NCBI GenBank assembly: GCA_031275825.1
Contig: JAISOH010000095.1
Location: forward strand, 1-39,628
Direction of reading: 5' to 3'
Origin: Prevotellaceae bacterium
GTDB taxonomy: Bacteria; Bacteroidota; Bacteroidia; Bacteroidales; UBA932
DNA: 39,628 nucleotides
The notes under the pieces were generated by a model. The model made no database searches and was not told the DNA's origin. It worked only from the letters and a program-made list of their open reading frames with translations. This document shows positions 8,679 to 19,491 of the stretch, in pieces; the stretch's first letter is position 1, and every line of letters begins with the position of its first letter. Both the position numbers and the translations under genes were made by a program.

Positions 8679-9692
8679 CTATTTTTTCATTGCATTTATC
8701 AGATAAACAACCTGTCCTTCATCAAGAACTTCGTCGGATTGCATGTTGTTTTTTTTGCATAAATCGCGCAATTTCACTCCATACTGCTGCGATATGTTTT
8801 TTAATGTTTCACCCGCTTCGGCAACATGCATGGGAAAATCTTTTCCTGCTTTCGATTTTTTGGCTTCAATATAAACAATGTCATCTTTATCCGGTTGTTC
8901 ATTTTTACCTGCATCATTGTATTTTCTAATCTGTTCCGCCGACATTTTAAACTCATCTCCTATTCTTTCGTAAGTGTCGTTGTATTTGGCAATGACGTAT
9001 TTTACTCCGTTTCTTTTATTTATGCTACGATTGAGCGTTATCACAAAATTATCAATATTATATTCGCGCATTGCTTCCGAAGGTTTTTTTATAATTTCAG
9101 CCTGTTCGATTTCCTTTTTGTATTTGTCGTGAGTTTTGTTTACAGTTGCGGTTTCAGGCGATGGCACATAATTTTTATCATCATATTTATATAATTGAAA
9201 ATCTTCAATTATTTTTATCAGCATTTCGGCATAATTCGTAGCGGTTGCATATCCTGCCTTTTTCAAACCCCGCGCCCAGCCTTTGTAATCGGTTATTTTC
9301 AAATCGAACAGAGATGCATAACGCTGACGATAACGAAGAAAATCGGAATGGTCAACAAAGGATTCTTCATCGGTAGCATACGAACGAAAACATTCATTGG
9401 GCATATCATCATTGTGATAAATTTTACGTCCCTGCCAGCCTGCACATTTTATTCCGAAATGATTTTTACCGCTAACAGTCAAATAACTGTTTCCATTGTT
9501 TGACTCCAAACATGCCTGCGCCAATATTATGCTTGCCGGAATTCCGTAGGATTTCATTTGCCGTATTGCAATATTTTTATACTTTTCGATATACTGTTCA
9601 CGAGTAAGCTTTTGAGTAAAAGATAAATGCATTGACAATATCAGTGAAAACAATAACAAATAATTTTTTTTCATATCCATTTTTTTTTGCAA
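8679..9692 (-). CDS. Glucosaminidase (GH73-like) and LysM domain protein, exported
   Basis: Signal peptide, YGIPASIILAQACLESNNGNSYLTVSGKNHFGIKC glucosaminidase motif, C-terminal LysM (HVAEAGETLKNISQQYGVKLRDLCKKNNM). Confidence 0.9.
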   Translation of the reverse strand: MQKKMDMKKNYLLLFSLILSMHLSFTQKLTREQYIEKYKNIAIRQMKSYGIPASIILAQACLESNNGNSYLTVSGKNHFGIKCAGWQGRKIYHNDDMPNECFRSYATDEESFVDHSDFLRYRQRYASLFDLKITDYKGWARGLKKAGYATATNYAEMLIKIIEDFQLYKYDDKNYVPSPETATVNKTHDKYKKEIEQAEIIKKPSEAMREYNIDNFVITLNRSINKRNGVKYVIAKYNDTYERIGDEFKMSAEQIRKYNDAGKNEQPDKDDIVYIEAKKSKAGKDFPMHVAEAGETLKNISQQYGVKLRDLCKKNNMQSDEVLDEGQVVYLINAMKK

Positions 9693-9784
9693 AATTATTA
9701 AAATAATAAAAATATATTAAATTTGCAGTTCGATAAAACAGTTAATATAATAATTTTTATTGTAAAGTTATAAAAAAAATTGAA

Positions 9785-10270
9785 ATGAATGAATTTGAAA
9801 TAAATATCAAAGCCAAACGGTACAACTCAATTGATGAACTTGATGCAACCGAGCGTTTATTGCTCGAAGCTGCAAACGAAGCAACCAAAACTTCGTATGC
9901 TCCATATTCGAAATTCAATGTAGGCTCGGCGATTTTGCTTGAAAACGGTGAAATAATTACAGGCAGCAATCAGGAAAATAATGCATATCCATCAGGATTG
10001 TGCGCCGAACGCGTTGCCGTATTTTATGCAAATGCAAAATATCCCGATGTGGCAATAAAAGCAATAGCCATATCTTCGGCGGTGAATAATAAATTAAACG
10101 ACAGCGAAGTTTATCCGTGCGGTTCGTGCCGTCAAGTTTTGGTTGAAAGCGAAAACAGACAGGTTACAAAAATAAAACTTATAATGGGAGGCGTCAAATC
10201 AATTATTGTTGTTGACAGCGTAAGTTTAATGTTGCCTTTTTCTTTCGAACTTGACAAAATGATGCAATAA
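9785..10270 (+). CDS. cdd: Cytidine deaminase
   Basis: YAPYSKFNVGSAILL, NNAYPSGLCAERVAVF and YPCGSCRQVLVE zinc-binding motifs. Confidence 0.95.
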   Translation: MNEFEINIKAKRYNSIDELDATERLLLEAANEATKTSYAPYSKFNVGSAILLENGEIITGSNQENNAYPSGLCAERVAVFYANAKYPDVAIKAIAISSAVNNKLNDSEVYPCGSCRQVLVESENRQVTKIKLIMGGVKSIIVVDSVSLMLPFSFELDKMMQ

Positions 10271-10678
10271 AATAAAAACTCACAGTTAATTTAAACCAAA
10301 ACAGGTAATTATCAGTTATTTTAATAATTGAAATTGAAAATATTTATTATATTCACATAATTAATATTTTACATATTTTGTATTGGTTTTGAACAATTTA
10401 CACACAATATAAAAAATAGCAACAGGCGGTTTGGATTGTTCTTATAAAAGAATAACAGTAAGAATTAACCAGCCAATCAAAATAATTTATTACATTTGCG
10501 GCTTAAACAATCAAGGTTTATATTGAAATCTTTATTAACAATGTTTTGCTCCGCTTCTGTTTATCGGATGTTCAGCGTCAAAAATAAACGTCAAAATCAA
10601 CTTGTTTGTTTTTAGTTTATTTACCAGTTGCGAAAGTGTTCAGAACAATATAGCGACACATTTTTTCTAAATATATTT

Positions 10679-11776
10679 ATGAAATCGTTTTTTATCGGAA
10701 ATAAAGAAGTTAAACTGCCAATTATACAGGGAGGCATGGGCGTAGGCATTTCTCTTTCAGGACTTGCCTCATCTGTTGCCAATGAAGGCGGAATAGGCGT
10801 TATTTCATGCGCAGGATTAGGCTTGTTTTACAAAAAAACTCAGGACAATTATTTTCAAAACTGTATATGGGGACTTAAAGAAGAAATGCGGAAAGCGAGA
10901 GAAAAAACCCAAGGCATTATAGGATTGAATATTATGGTGGCACTGTCGAATTTTGCAGATATGGCTCGTACGGCAATAGCCGAAAAAGTCGATATAATTT
11001 TTGCAGGCGCCGGACTTCCGCTTGACTTGCCCTCATATCTGATTCCCGACAGTAATACGCTTTTGTCGCCTATAGTATCTTCTGCACGAGCAGCAAAAAT
11101 AATTTGCGAAAAATGGAAATCCAATTATAATTATCTTCCCGACATGATTGTGGTTGAAGGTCCAAAAGCAGGCGGTCATTTGGGATTTAAGAAAGAGCAG
11201 ATAGAAGACGTCAATTATTCTCTGGAAACATTGATTCCCGAAGTAATATCCGTTGCATCGCAATATGGCGGCGACAAAACAATTCCTGTTATAGCAGCCG
11301 GAGGAATTACAACGGGAGAAGATGTTTACCGCTTTATGAAACTGGGTGCTGCAGGAGTACAAATGGGAAGTATTTTTGTTCCAACTTATGAATGTGACGC
11401 AGCCCTCGAATTTAAACAGATATATATTGATTCGAGTCAAAGCGACATGATGATAATTCAGAGTCCGGTTGGTATGCCAGGGCGCGCTTTTGATGGCGAA
11501 TTTATCCGCAGTGTAAACGAAGGCAACGAAACGCCAAAAAGTTGTCCGTTTCACTGTATCAAAACCTGCGACTATACCAAAAGTCCGTACTGTATTATCA
11601 AAGCCCTGTATAATGCAGCCAGAGGAAATATGAAAAAAGGTTATGCCTTTGCCGGCGCCAACGCATATCTGGCTCAAAAAATCAGCAGCGTTAAAGAAGT
11701 AATGGCAACTATAAAAGAAGAATTTGCCGCTGCAAAACAAAATGTAAAATTAAATTGTTTACACAGCATCCTATAA
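10679..11776 (+). CDS. Nitronate monooxygenase / FabK-like FMN enzyme
   Basis: IIQGGMGVGISLSGLASSVANEGGIGVIS, EGPKAGGHLG, IPVIAAGGITTGEDVYRFMKLGAAGVQMGSIF; ATG 10679 preferred over upstream start at 10628. Confidence 0.9.
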   Translation: MKSFFIGNKEVKLPIIQGGMGVGISLSGLASSVANEGGIGVISCAGLGLFYKKTQDNYFQNCIWGLKEEMRKAREKTQGIIGLNIMVALSNFADMARTAIAEKVDIIFAGAGLPLDLPSYLIPDSNTLLSPIVSSARAAKIICEKWKSNYNYLPDMIVVEGPKAGGHLGFKKEQIEDVNYSLETLIPEVISVASQYGGDKTIPVIAAGGITTGEDVYRFMKLGAAGVQMGSIFVPTYECDAALEFKQIYIDSSQSDMMIIQSPVGMPGRAFDGEFIRSVNEGNETPKSCPFHCIKTCDYTKSPYCIIKALYNAARGNMKKGYAFAGANAYLAQKISSVKEVMATIKEEFAAAKQNVKLNCLHSIL

Positions 11777-11808
11777 AAACTCATTTAATACAATTATTAA
11801 CATGAGTT
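11774..11808 (+). terminator. Possible terminator hairpin after the flavoenzyme gene
   Basis: AAAACTCAT (11774-11782) / ATGAGTTTT (11800-11808) inverted repeat starting at the stop codon; no long T tract. Confidence 0.45.
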
Positions 11809-12235
11809 TTGGATTAAGAAAAAAATAAAAAAAAGGTAAGTGTAAAATAATTTTCATATATTTGTATCTGAAAAACAATAAAATACATTGATGCTATAAG
11901 TTTACTTACCGCAGACAAAATTAGTGAAATTTTTTATGTTGTAAAGAATTTCCAAAAAAAATGAAAAATTTACAAAATTTGTGTTCATTTAAGAAAATAA
12001 TCTGTTATCTGTAAAAGTTATTAATTTCTTTCTGAAAATTTTATCGAAAACATTTGTTCGTATGCCTGCAATTCAAAATATTTGTATATTTGTATTGTTT
12101 TTCAGTCAGGTTCATTGGATAATTTGCTTTGTTCATCGCTTTATGATTTATAACAAAATAAGTTCCAACTTTATAACTGATTTGCGGTTATTTATTAACA
12201 ATAATAAACATTTAAACAATTTTTAACTCTATTGT

Positions 12236-13387
12236 ATGAAATTAATCGAACGCTTTCACAAATTGAAAGATTTATTCTCTTACGAGCAGAAAGTAAATCT
12301 GGATGACATTTCGTTGGAAATACGCCCGTTCCGATTTAATCAAGAATTTGTTAACAAAGAAATTCAACAAATTCAACAAACGATTTTTCCTGCTGAATTT
12401 TGCGCCGTTTCGGACGATAATATCGAAGAAAACAAAACATTTATCTATCCTGTTTTTGTACCGCAGGGCACTGTGCAAACCGACAAGGCAATTTTGTTAT
12501 TACATGGTTTGAACGAACGCAGCTGGGAAAAATATCTTCCTTGGGCTGAAGAATTATCTGTTAAAACAGGAAGATCTATTATTCTTTTTCCTATTGCTTT
12601 TCACATGAACCGCACGCCTAAAAACTGGTATAATCCCAGATCTATCCTGCCATACGTGAATAATCGTAAAGAGAAGTTTGCCGATTTAGACAATTCTACT
12701 TTTGTCAATTTGGCGCTAAGCAGCCGTTTATCAGAGAATCCCATTCGGTTTTATATTTCAGGAAAAGAATCCGTTTTCAATCTGTGGCAGTTAATAAAAG
12801 AAATAAAAAACGGACAACATCCCCTGTTCAAAGAAAATACATCGGTAAATATATTTGCTTATTCTATCGGCGCTTTTTTGGCTCAAATCCTGTTATTGTC
12901 GAATCCTGACAAACTGACTTCCGACAGCCGCCTGTTCATGTTTTGCGGCGGTGCGCTATTCAGCAGAATGAACGGAAGCGCACGCGATATTATGGATAAT
13001 GAATCGTTTCAAAAACTGAAATCATATCTTCTGAACGATTTTATTCATAAAGGATTCAGCATCTTAAAAAGGAAAGATGATTTCATGGAAAAAGCATTTA
13101 AGTCCATGTTGTCGTTAGACAAATATCGCCGATACAGGGAAAATTTCTTTTGTAAGGACAAAGACCGTATAGCAGCAATTACATTGAAAAAAGATACCGT
13201 CATTCCAACGCTTGGCGTTGAAGAAGCTTTAGGCAAAAAATGCGCTGGCGAAATATTGAAAGAACTGGATTTTCCATACGAATATTCTCACCAAACGCCA
13301 TTCCCTTTTCACAATCGCATAGATCATGAAACAGTTCAGCAATGTTTCTCCGGGATATTCGACAGAGCCGCCGCTTTTTTGGCATGA
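12236..13387 (+). CDS. Alpha/beta-hydrolase-like protein (DUF6051-like)
   Basis: ILLLHGLNERSWEKYLPWAEEL oxyanion/HG region, nucleophile elbow-like FAYSIGAFL, C-terminal FPFHNRIDH candidate catalytic His. Confidence 0.7.
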   Translation: MKLIERFHKLKDLFSYEQKVNLDDISLEIRPFRFNQEFVNKEIQQIQQTIFPAEFCAVSDDNIEENKTFIYPVFVPQGTVQTDKAILLLHGLNERSWEKYLPWAEELSVKTGRSIILFPIAFHMNRTPKNWYNPRSILPYVNNRKEKFADLDNSTFVNLALSSRLSENPIRFYISGKESVFNLWQLIKEIKNGQHPLFKENTSVNIFAYSIGAFLAQILLLSNPDKLTSDSRLFMFCGGALFSRMNGSARDIMDNESFQKLKSYLLNDFIHKGFSILKRKDDFMEKAFKSMLSLDKYRRYRENFFCKDKDRIAAITLKKDTVIPTLGVEEALGKKCAGEILKELDFPYEYSHQTPFPFHNRIDHETVQQCFSGIFDRAAAFLA

Positions 13388-13555
13388 AAGAAAAGCATGT
13401 TTTTATAAATAATATTAAAGAAATTATCGTATTTCATATCTAACAAAAAGACTGTCTTTGTATTTTTACAGTTATTAAGAAGCGACTGCTTGTAATTTTT
13501 ATTTTTTAAGAAAATATTTTTTAATTCAGCAACAGGGTTTATTCATTTTTTTTAT

Positions 13556-13563
13556 TACTTTTG
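13556..13563 (+). promoter_or_regulatory. -7 element TACTTTTG upstream of the Bax inhibitor-1 gene
   Basis: TAnnTTTG-type motif 31 bp before the ATG at 13595. Confidence 0.5.
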
Positions 13564-13594
13564 CACAAAAAATTAATCTTAAAAATATAGAAAT

Positions 13595-14353
13595 ATGGCG
13601 TTATTCGGAAATTCATCAAACCCGGCAATGAAAGAAAGTATCTTTGAGAAAGCCGCTTTAAAAGATTCATCAGGCAGAACAATGACGGTTAAAGGTTCTG
13701 TTATCAAGACATTCCTGTTGATAGCAATGACAATATTTGCAGCGTCTTACACTTATGTAAATAATCTGTCAACTGTTAATACCACATTGTTGTGGGCAGG
13801 AATTGTTTCCGGTCTTGTACTTGCACTGATAATTTGTTTTGCTCCGAAAACTTCACCTTATCTTGCTCCTTTATACGCTGCGGCAGAAGGTTTTGCGCTT
13901 GGAGCAATATCGTCTTTTTTTGAAATAGCATTTTCCGAAACGTTTCCGGGAATTGTACTTACCGCCGTGTCGATAACATTATTAACGGCTTTGGTTATGC
14001 TGTTCTTTTATCAAACAAGGTTGATAAAAGTAACCGATAAACTGCGTTCGGTTATAGTTACGGCAACTGTCAGTATAGGAATATTTTATTTTGCTGTTAT
14101 TTTACTGAATCTGTTTCATGTATCAACTCCTTTTTATTACGGAACAGGTTGGTTAAGTATATGCATAAGCGTTGTAATAGTGGTGGTTGCTGCTCTGAAT
14201 CTGTTGCTGGATTTCAATTTTATCGAAAAAGGTTCACAAATGAAAGCGCCCAAGTATATGGAATGGTATGGAGCGTTCGGATTGCTGGTTACTTTGGTAT
14301 GGCTTTATCTGGAAATATTACGGCTGCTATCCAAAATTACATCAAGAAATTAA
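13595..14353 (+). CDS. Bax inhibitor-1/YccA family membrane protein
   Basis: Seven hydrophobic segments, FEKAALKDSSGRTMTVKG start and FIEKGSQMKAPKYMEWYGAFGLLVTLVWLYLEILRLL C-terminal signature. Confidence 0.92.
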   Translation: MALFGNSSNPAMKESIFEKAALKDSSGRTMTVKGSVIKTFLLIAMTIFAASYTYVNNLSTVNTTLLWAGIVSGLVLALIICFAPKTSPYLAPLYAAAEGFALGAISSFFEIAFSETFPGIVLTAVSITLLTALVMLFFYQTRLIKVTDKLRSVIVTATVSIGIFYFAVILLNLFHVSTPFYYGTGWLSICISVVIVVVAALNLLLDFNFIEKGSQMKAPKYMEWYGAFGLLVTLVWLYLEILRLLSKITSRN

Positions 14354-14579
14354 ACATACCGGTTAATTTTGCTTATAAATGCGCTTACGACAATTTTCAT
14401 TAATTTCACGACATTCTGAATTTCAACATTTTTCGATAATTTAACATGTAGTAAATCAGGTAATTTTCATTGATATTAAAAATATTTATAATTTTGTTTA
14501 AACAAAACATTGAAAAATAATTTTTAATAAATCTTATTACCACAGATTTTGAGAGTTTTATTTATTAAATTGACACTGT

Positions 14580-17500
14580 ATGAAATTAAAATTATTGAAA
14601 TCCGTATTGCTTGTTTTTGCATCGGTAGCAGTATGTTTTTCGGCAAAAGCGCAAAGCGCTTACAACAAAGCTATCGACCTTTACAATAAAGGCGTTTATG
14701 TTGAAGCGCAGCAATTGTTTTTGCAGGAACGTTCTTCCACTCCCGCAACCGATCAGACAAAATTATCAAACATTGATTACTACAATGCCATGTGCGCTCT
14801 AAAACTGAAACAGTCGAATGCCGAAATTACGGCGCAGGCATTTATTAATAAATATCTCGACAGCAAATTACGCAATGATCTGGTATTTTGGCTCGGAATT
14901 TATTTTTATGATGTAAAAAATTCGTATCGAGATGCAGCTAACTGTTTTCAGCAGGTAAAACGAAGCGAACTGTCGCCCGGCGAACAGGGAGAATATGATT
15001 TCAAATACGGTCAAACTCATCTTAAAGCGGGCAATACCGGCGAGGCTTTGCAGTATTTTGCAAATGCAAAAAACAATATTCATACGCGCTTTGCATCGCA
15101 AGCCGAATATTATTATGCCCATACTTTATACGAACAGAAAAAATATGCAGCCGCTCTCGAAAGTTTTTTAAATCTTAAAAACGACAGTGACTATGAAAAT
15201 ATAGTTTCCTATTACATCCTGCAAATTTATTTTTATCAAAAAGAATACGACAAAGTTATAGCAGAAGGAACAGGTTTTTACGAAAAAGCCGCAAAACAGC
15301 GTCAGGGCGAAGTTGCACGGGTAATAGCAGAATCATATTTAAATAAAAACGATTATGCAAAAGCGCGTGAATATTTCGATAAATATGAAAATTCATCTTC
15401 GGGACGCGGGAAAATTTCCGCAGCCGATTATTATTTGATGGCTTATATAGATTTCAAGCAGGAAAATTACGACAAAGCAGCTCAAACATTACAGCGCATA
15501 GCAATAAAAAACGACACTTTAAGCCAAAAAACCCTGTATTTGCTTGGCGGAATTTATGTAAATACAAATAAGAAAGATAAAGCACTGCCGATGTTTGAAC
15601 GTGCGGGCAAAATGAATTTTGATGAAGAAACAACTGTCGATGCAAAATTCAATTACGCCAAGCTGGCTCTGGAAATAAACGGCGATACAAAGCCCATGAG
15701 CGATTTTTTGAAAACAAACAAATCAAAAGCAAATGACCCTCAAATAAGAAACTTCTTGATGAATACATATATTTCCGAAAAACATTTTGACGAAGCAATT
15801 GCTTTGGTTGAAAACGCTTCAAATCCTACGGAACAGGATTATGCAAACCTTCAAAAAGCCACATATTATGCAGGACTTGAAGAATTTAAAGCAAAAAAAC
15901 CAAAGGAAGCTCTTAATTACTTTGATTTATCCCTGAAACTGTCGAAATACGATGCAACCGTTGCAAGCCTTGCCAAATACTGGAAAGCCGAAGTTCAATA
16001 CAGTCAAAAAGATTATGAATCGGCAAAAGCAGGATTGAAAAATTTTATAAATACAAACATTACAAAAAATACCGCCGAATATAAAATGGCTCATTACACG
16101 CTCGGCTATTGCGAACTGAATGACAAAAACATTAACGAAGCCGTATCGTGGTTTACCAAATACCTGAATCTCGCAGGAACTTCAAAAAACGTTTATACCG
16201 CCGATTGCTACAATCGAATAGGCGATTGCAAATTCAAACAGCGCGACTTCAAAAAAGCAAGCGAAAACTACGAACGCGCTTACGAAATTAAACTGTCAAA
16301 TCCCGATTATTCGCTGTACCAAAATGCATTGTCGGTTGGTCTGCTCAACGACGATGCAAAAAAACGCAAACTGCTTTCAACAATAATTTCTCAATATCCA
16401 AATTCGCAGTATGCAGCTGCCGCTTATTTTGAATCGGGCAGAATGTACGTTCAGAAACAGGATTACATAAACGCCGAAAAAGATTTTAAAACAATATTGA
16501 ATAAATACGGCAAAACATCTTATTACCGTCAAGCATTGATAGAACTTGGACTTATAAATATCAACGCCGATAAAAACAATGAAGCTCTGACATATTACGA
16601 AAAACTTATCGACGAATATCCGAACTCGGCAGAAGCAAAAACAGCGCTTGCAGGAATAAAGGATATTTACATTAACATGGGAAAAATAAACGAGTTTTTT
16701 GCATACGCCGACAAAAAAAAGATTTCAGTAACAGACAACTATCGCGATTCTCTTTCGTTTGCCGCCGCCGAACGCCAGTACCTTATGGGCGATTGCAACA
16801 GTTCGGTAACGGCGTTGCAACAGTATTTGAAAGATTTTCCGAACGGGAACAGTCATTTGCTTGCAAAATATTACACGGGCGACTGCTATTACCGAAACCG
16901 GAAATATGCCGAAGCCGCCGATATGTTAAAAGATTTAATCGATATACCGGCAGTAAGCGGATTACCGCAAAACATTTTGAACAGATATGCTCGCTCTAAA
17001 TATCTGATTGAAGATTACCAACCTGCAGCGCAGTCATTTGAACGCATAGCCGCCGAATCAACAAATGACGATGATTTGGTGGAAGCCTTGCTTTTTGCCA
17101 TGAGAGCATACTATAAAATAAAAAATTATGAGAAAACAGTTGAAATGGCAACAAAATATCATGCATTGCCCAAAATAACCGAAGACGCCAAAACCGAAGC
17201 GCTTACAACAAAAGCGCATGCCTTGAAAGAACTCGGCAAAGACGATGAATCTATTGCCGTTTTTAAAATTCTTGCGCAAAATCCCAAAACCTTTGAAGGC
17301 GCCGAAGCTACCTATAATGTTATTGATTATTTATACCAGACAGGAAAAGCGGCGGAAGCCGAAAAAATGATTTTCAGCTTCAACGAATCAAAAACGCCTT
17401 ACGCCGAATGGCTTGCACGCAGTTTTACAGTACTTGCCAATATTTATATTGACAAAAAAGATTATTTCCAGGCAGAAGCCACCATTAACAGTATTATAGA

Positions 17501-17588
17501 AAATTACAAAAAAACCGACGACGGAGTTCTTGATGAAGCAAAAGAAACCCTCGAAACTCTTAAAAAATTGAAAGATAAGAAAAACTAA
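14580..17588 (+). CDS. Periplasmic tetratricopeptide repeat protein (1002 aa)
   Basis: Signal peptide MKLKLLKSVLLVFASVAVCFSAKAQ and many TPR/Sel1-like units (e.g. AAYFESGRMYVQKQDYINAEKDFKTILNKY). Confidence 0.92.
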   Translation: MKLKLLKSVLLVFASVAVCFSAKAQSAYNKAIDLYNKGVYVEAQQLFLQERSSTPATDQTKLSNIDYYNAMCALKLKQSNAEITAQAFINKYLDSKLRNDLVFWLGIYFYDVKNSYRDAANCFQQVKRSELSPGEQGEYDFKYGQTHLKAGNTGEALQYFANAKNNIHTRFASQAEYYYAHTLYEQKKYAAALESFLNLKNDSDYENIVSYYILQIYFYQKEYDKVIAEGTGFYEKAAKQRQGEVARVIAESYLNKNDYAKAREYFDKYENSSSGRGKISAADYYLMAYIDFKQENYDKAAQTLQRIAIKNDTLSQKTLYLLGGIYVNTNKKDKALPMFERAGKMNFDEETTVDAKFNYAKLALEINGDTKPMSDFLKTNKSKANDPQIRNFLMNTYISEKHFDEAIALVENASNPTEQDYANLQKATYYAGLEEFKAKKPKEALNYFDLSLKLSKYDATVASLAKYWKAEVQYSQKDYESAKAGLKNFINTNITKNTAEYKMAHYTLGYCELNDKNINEAVSWFTKYLNLAGTSKNVYTADCYNRIGDCKFKQRDFKKASENYERAYEIKLSNPDYSLYQNALSVGLLNDDAKKRKLLSTIISQYPNSQYAAAAYFESGRMYVQKQDYINAEKDFKTILNKYGKTSYYRQALIELGLININADKNNEALTYYEKLIDEYPNSAEAKTALAGIKDIYINMGKINEFFAYADKKKISVTDNYRDSLSFAAAERQYLMGDCNSSVTALQQYLKDFPNGNSHLLAKYYTGDCYYRNRKYAEAADMLKDLIDIPAVSGLPQNILNRYARSKYLIEDYQPAAQSFERIAAESTNDDDLVEALLFAMRAYYKIKNYEKTVEMATKYHALPKITEDAKTEALTTKAHALKELGKDDESIAVFKILAQNPKTFEGAEATYNVIDYLYQTGKAAEAEKMIFSFNESKTPYAEWLARSFTVLANIYIDKKDYFQAEATINSIIENYKKTDDGVLDEAKETLETLKKLKDKKN

Positions 17589-17614
17589 AATTAATTATAA
17601 TTAAATGCAATATT

Positions 17615-19402
17615 ATGAAAAAACTGTTATTGATATTTTTCTCAAGCGGACTGGCATTTTCGATTGCCGCCCAACCAAACAAAGATGTTGAAGTTACTCG
17701 CAACTATGACCCGACTGTTATGGATGCTCAAAAAATCTGGTACGAACCGACAGTTACCGCCGATTCATCCAATGTTCGCGATGCTTTCAGTTATTCCATA
17801 TTTCCCAAATCATCGCCCGGGAATTTCGGACTTGCACCGATTTCGTCTGCAAAAATTATTGACGGCGAAAACTCGCTGCCCGGACTTGGATATATCAGAG
17901 CCGGCATAGGCTATCAAATTTCGCCGCTGTTTGATTTTTACATCAGCAACAAAAATACACAGTCTGTTCTGGTGGGTTTTTATGCAAATCATCGCTCGTT
18001 TTTCGGAAAAACAAAACTTGAAGGCAGGCAACATTCAAAAAAAGTTAAAAGCGATTTTATGAATAACGATTTGGGAATTTTCTCAAAATTCTTCCTCGAC
18101 GGCTCAACAGTTACGCTCAATGTCGACTATTCGCGCCGCGACCTGCATCTCTACGGTTTCGACCCTGACATTATTTCTGTTTATTCCCCTTTGGATAACG
18201 ATAAACGCGCGATGAATCTGTTTAACGGAAATGTTATATGGAAATCGGACAGGGACGCCGGCGAAGTGTTTTATTCGTTCGGCGCTTCTTACCAGCTTTT
18301 TAACGCAAGAGATAAACATAATGACATAAAAACCGCCACCATGAAAGAAAATGCCTTTGCGCTTTCGGGAATGCTTGGCGCTGACCTTGACGACGAAACC
18401 CAGTCGGTATCAATAGCAGGACGCGCTGCACTGTACAATCGCAATAAAGAACTCGATACCGTTGGCAACAATATTCTTTTGAGCGCTTTGCCTTCGTGGG
18501 TTTACAACGACGATTATCTTTCGGTGAAGCTCGGCGTTCAATATCTTTTGGACAATTATAACAAAACAACAAAACACCGCATATATCCCGCCGTGTCGGC
18601 TTCCTATAAAATTCACGACTATTTTACTCCCTCAATAGAAATAAAAGGCGAAACAGAAGTAAACAATTTCCGTAAACTTGCAATGGAAAATAATTATATA
18701 TCATTTGGAAATATTGCCGAAGATTCATTAGTTTTTTATCCAAATCCGACATTCAAAAACACAAATCACAAAATAATCGGAATGTTTTCGATAAAAGGCG
18801 ATATTGAATCTTTTTCGTATAATGTTTTTACCTCATATTCAAAACTCGAATATTTACCGCTGTATGCAAACAATACGGCAACAATTATACATCCGTATTA
18901 CACGTATAACTACGATTACAAGGAGTTTGGCATATGGTATGCAAAAGGATATAAAATAAACATAGGCGCAGAACTGTCGTACAACGATGACGATTTTTCG
19001 GTTTATGCAAAAGCCGTTTATAACAAATATAATTTAAAAATGGTAGATAATACAAAAATTGAACACGCATGGCACAAGCCAGCTTTTGAAGGCAATTTTA
19101 ATTTGCGTTACAAAATATCGTACGATTTGGTTCTTACGGCAGATTTCCGCGCCTTGCTCAAACGTTATGCCGTTGATAACAATTTATGGTCATTGTTATC
19201 ATCAACTTTCGAGCCTGATTTGATTGTATCCCGCAAACTGAAAGATGTTTTCGATTTGTCGCTTGGCGCAGAATATCTTGTTACAAACAGATTTTCGGTA
19301 TTCGGTAATTTGTCTAACGTGTTAAATCAGAAATACGATATTTACAGCCGCTATCAGGTACCGGGATTTATTGCCTCTGTCGGGCTTACTTACAGATTTT
19401 AA
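17615..19402 (+). CDS. Outer-membrane beta-barrel protein (TonB-receptor-like barrel without a recognisable plug)
   Basis: Signal peptide; alternating amphipathic strands; C-terminal GNLSNVLNQKYDIYSRYQVPGFIASVGLTYRF as in TonB-dependent receptors; no plug/CarboxypepD_reg domain seen. Confidence 0.8.
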   Translation: MKKLLLIFFSSGLAFSIAAQPNKDVEVTRNYDPTVMDAQKIWYEPTVTADSSNVRDAFSYSIFPKSSPGNFGLAPISSAKIIDGENSLPGLGYIRAGIGYQISPLFDFYISNKNTQSVLVGFYANHRSFFGKTKLEGRQHSKKVKSDFMNNDLGIFSKFFLDGSTVTLNVDYSRRDLHLYGFDPDIISVYSPLDNDKRAMNLFNGNVIWKSDRDAGEVFYSFGASYQLFNARDKHNDIKTATMKENAFALSGMLGADLDDETQSVSIAGRAALYNRNKELDTVGNNILLSALPSWVYNDDYLSVKLGVQYLLDNYNKTTKHRIYPAVSASYKIHDYFTPSIEIKGETEVNNFRKLAMENNYISFGNIAEDSLVFYPNPTFKNTNHKIIGMFSIKGDIESFSYNVFTSYSKLEYLPLYANNTATIIHPYYTYNYDYKEFGIWYAKGYKINIGAELSYNDDDFSVYAKAVYNKYNLKMVDNTKIEHAWHKPAFEGNFNLRYKISYDLVLTADFRALLKRYAVDNNLWSLLSSTFEPDLIVSRKLKDVFDLSLGAEYLVTNRFSVFGNLSNVLNQKYDIYSRYQVPGFIASVGLTYRF

Positions 19403-19491
19403 AAATTCTCATCAGAAATCTTTCGGTTCGTTTGACTGTACTTAATTATAAGTAACTAAATGAAAAAGTTGAATTAATTATATACAAAAAA

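Noticed and set aside
11033-11740. 235-aa minus-strand ORF
   Set aside because: Antisense shadow of the flavoenzyme gene; low-complexity Phe/Cys/Ile-rich translation with no domain.
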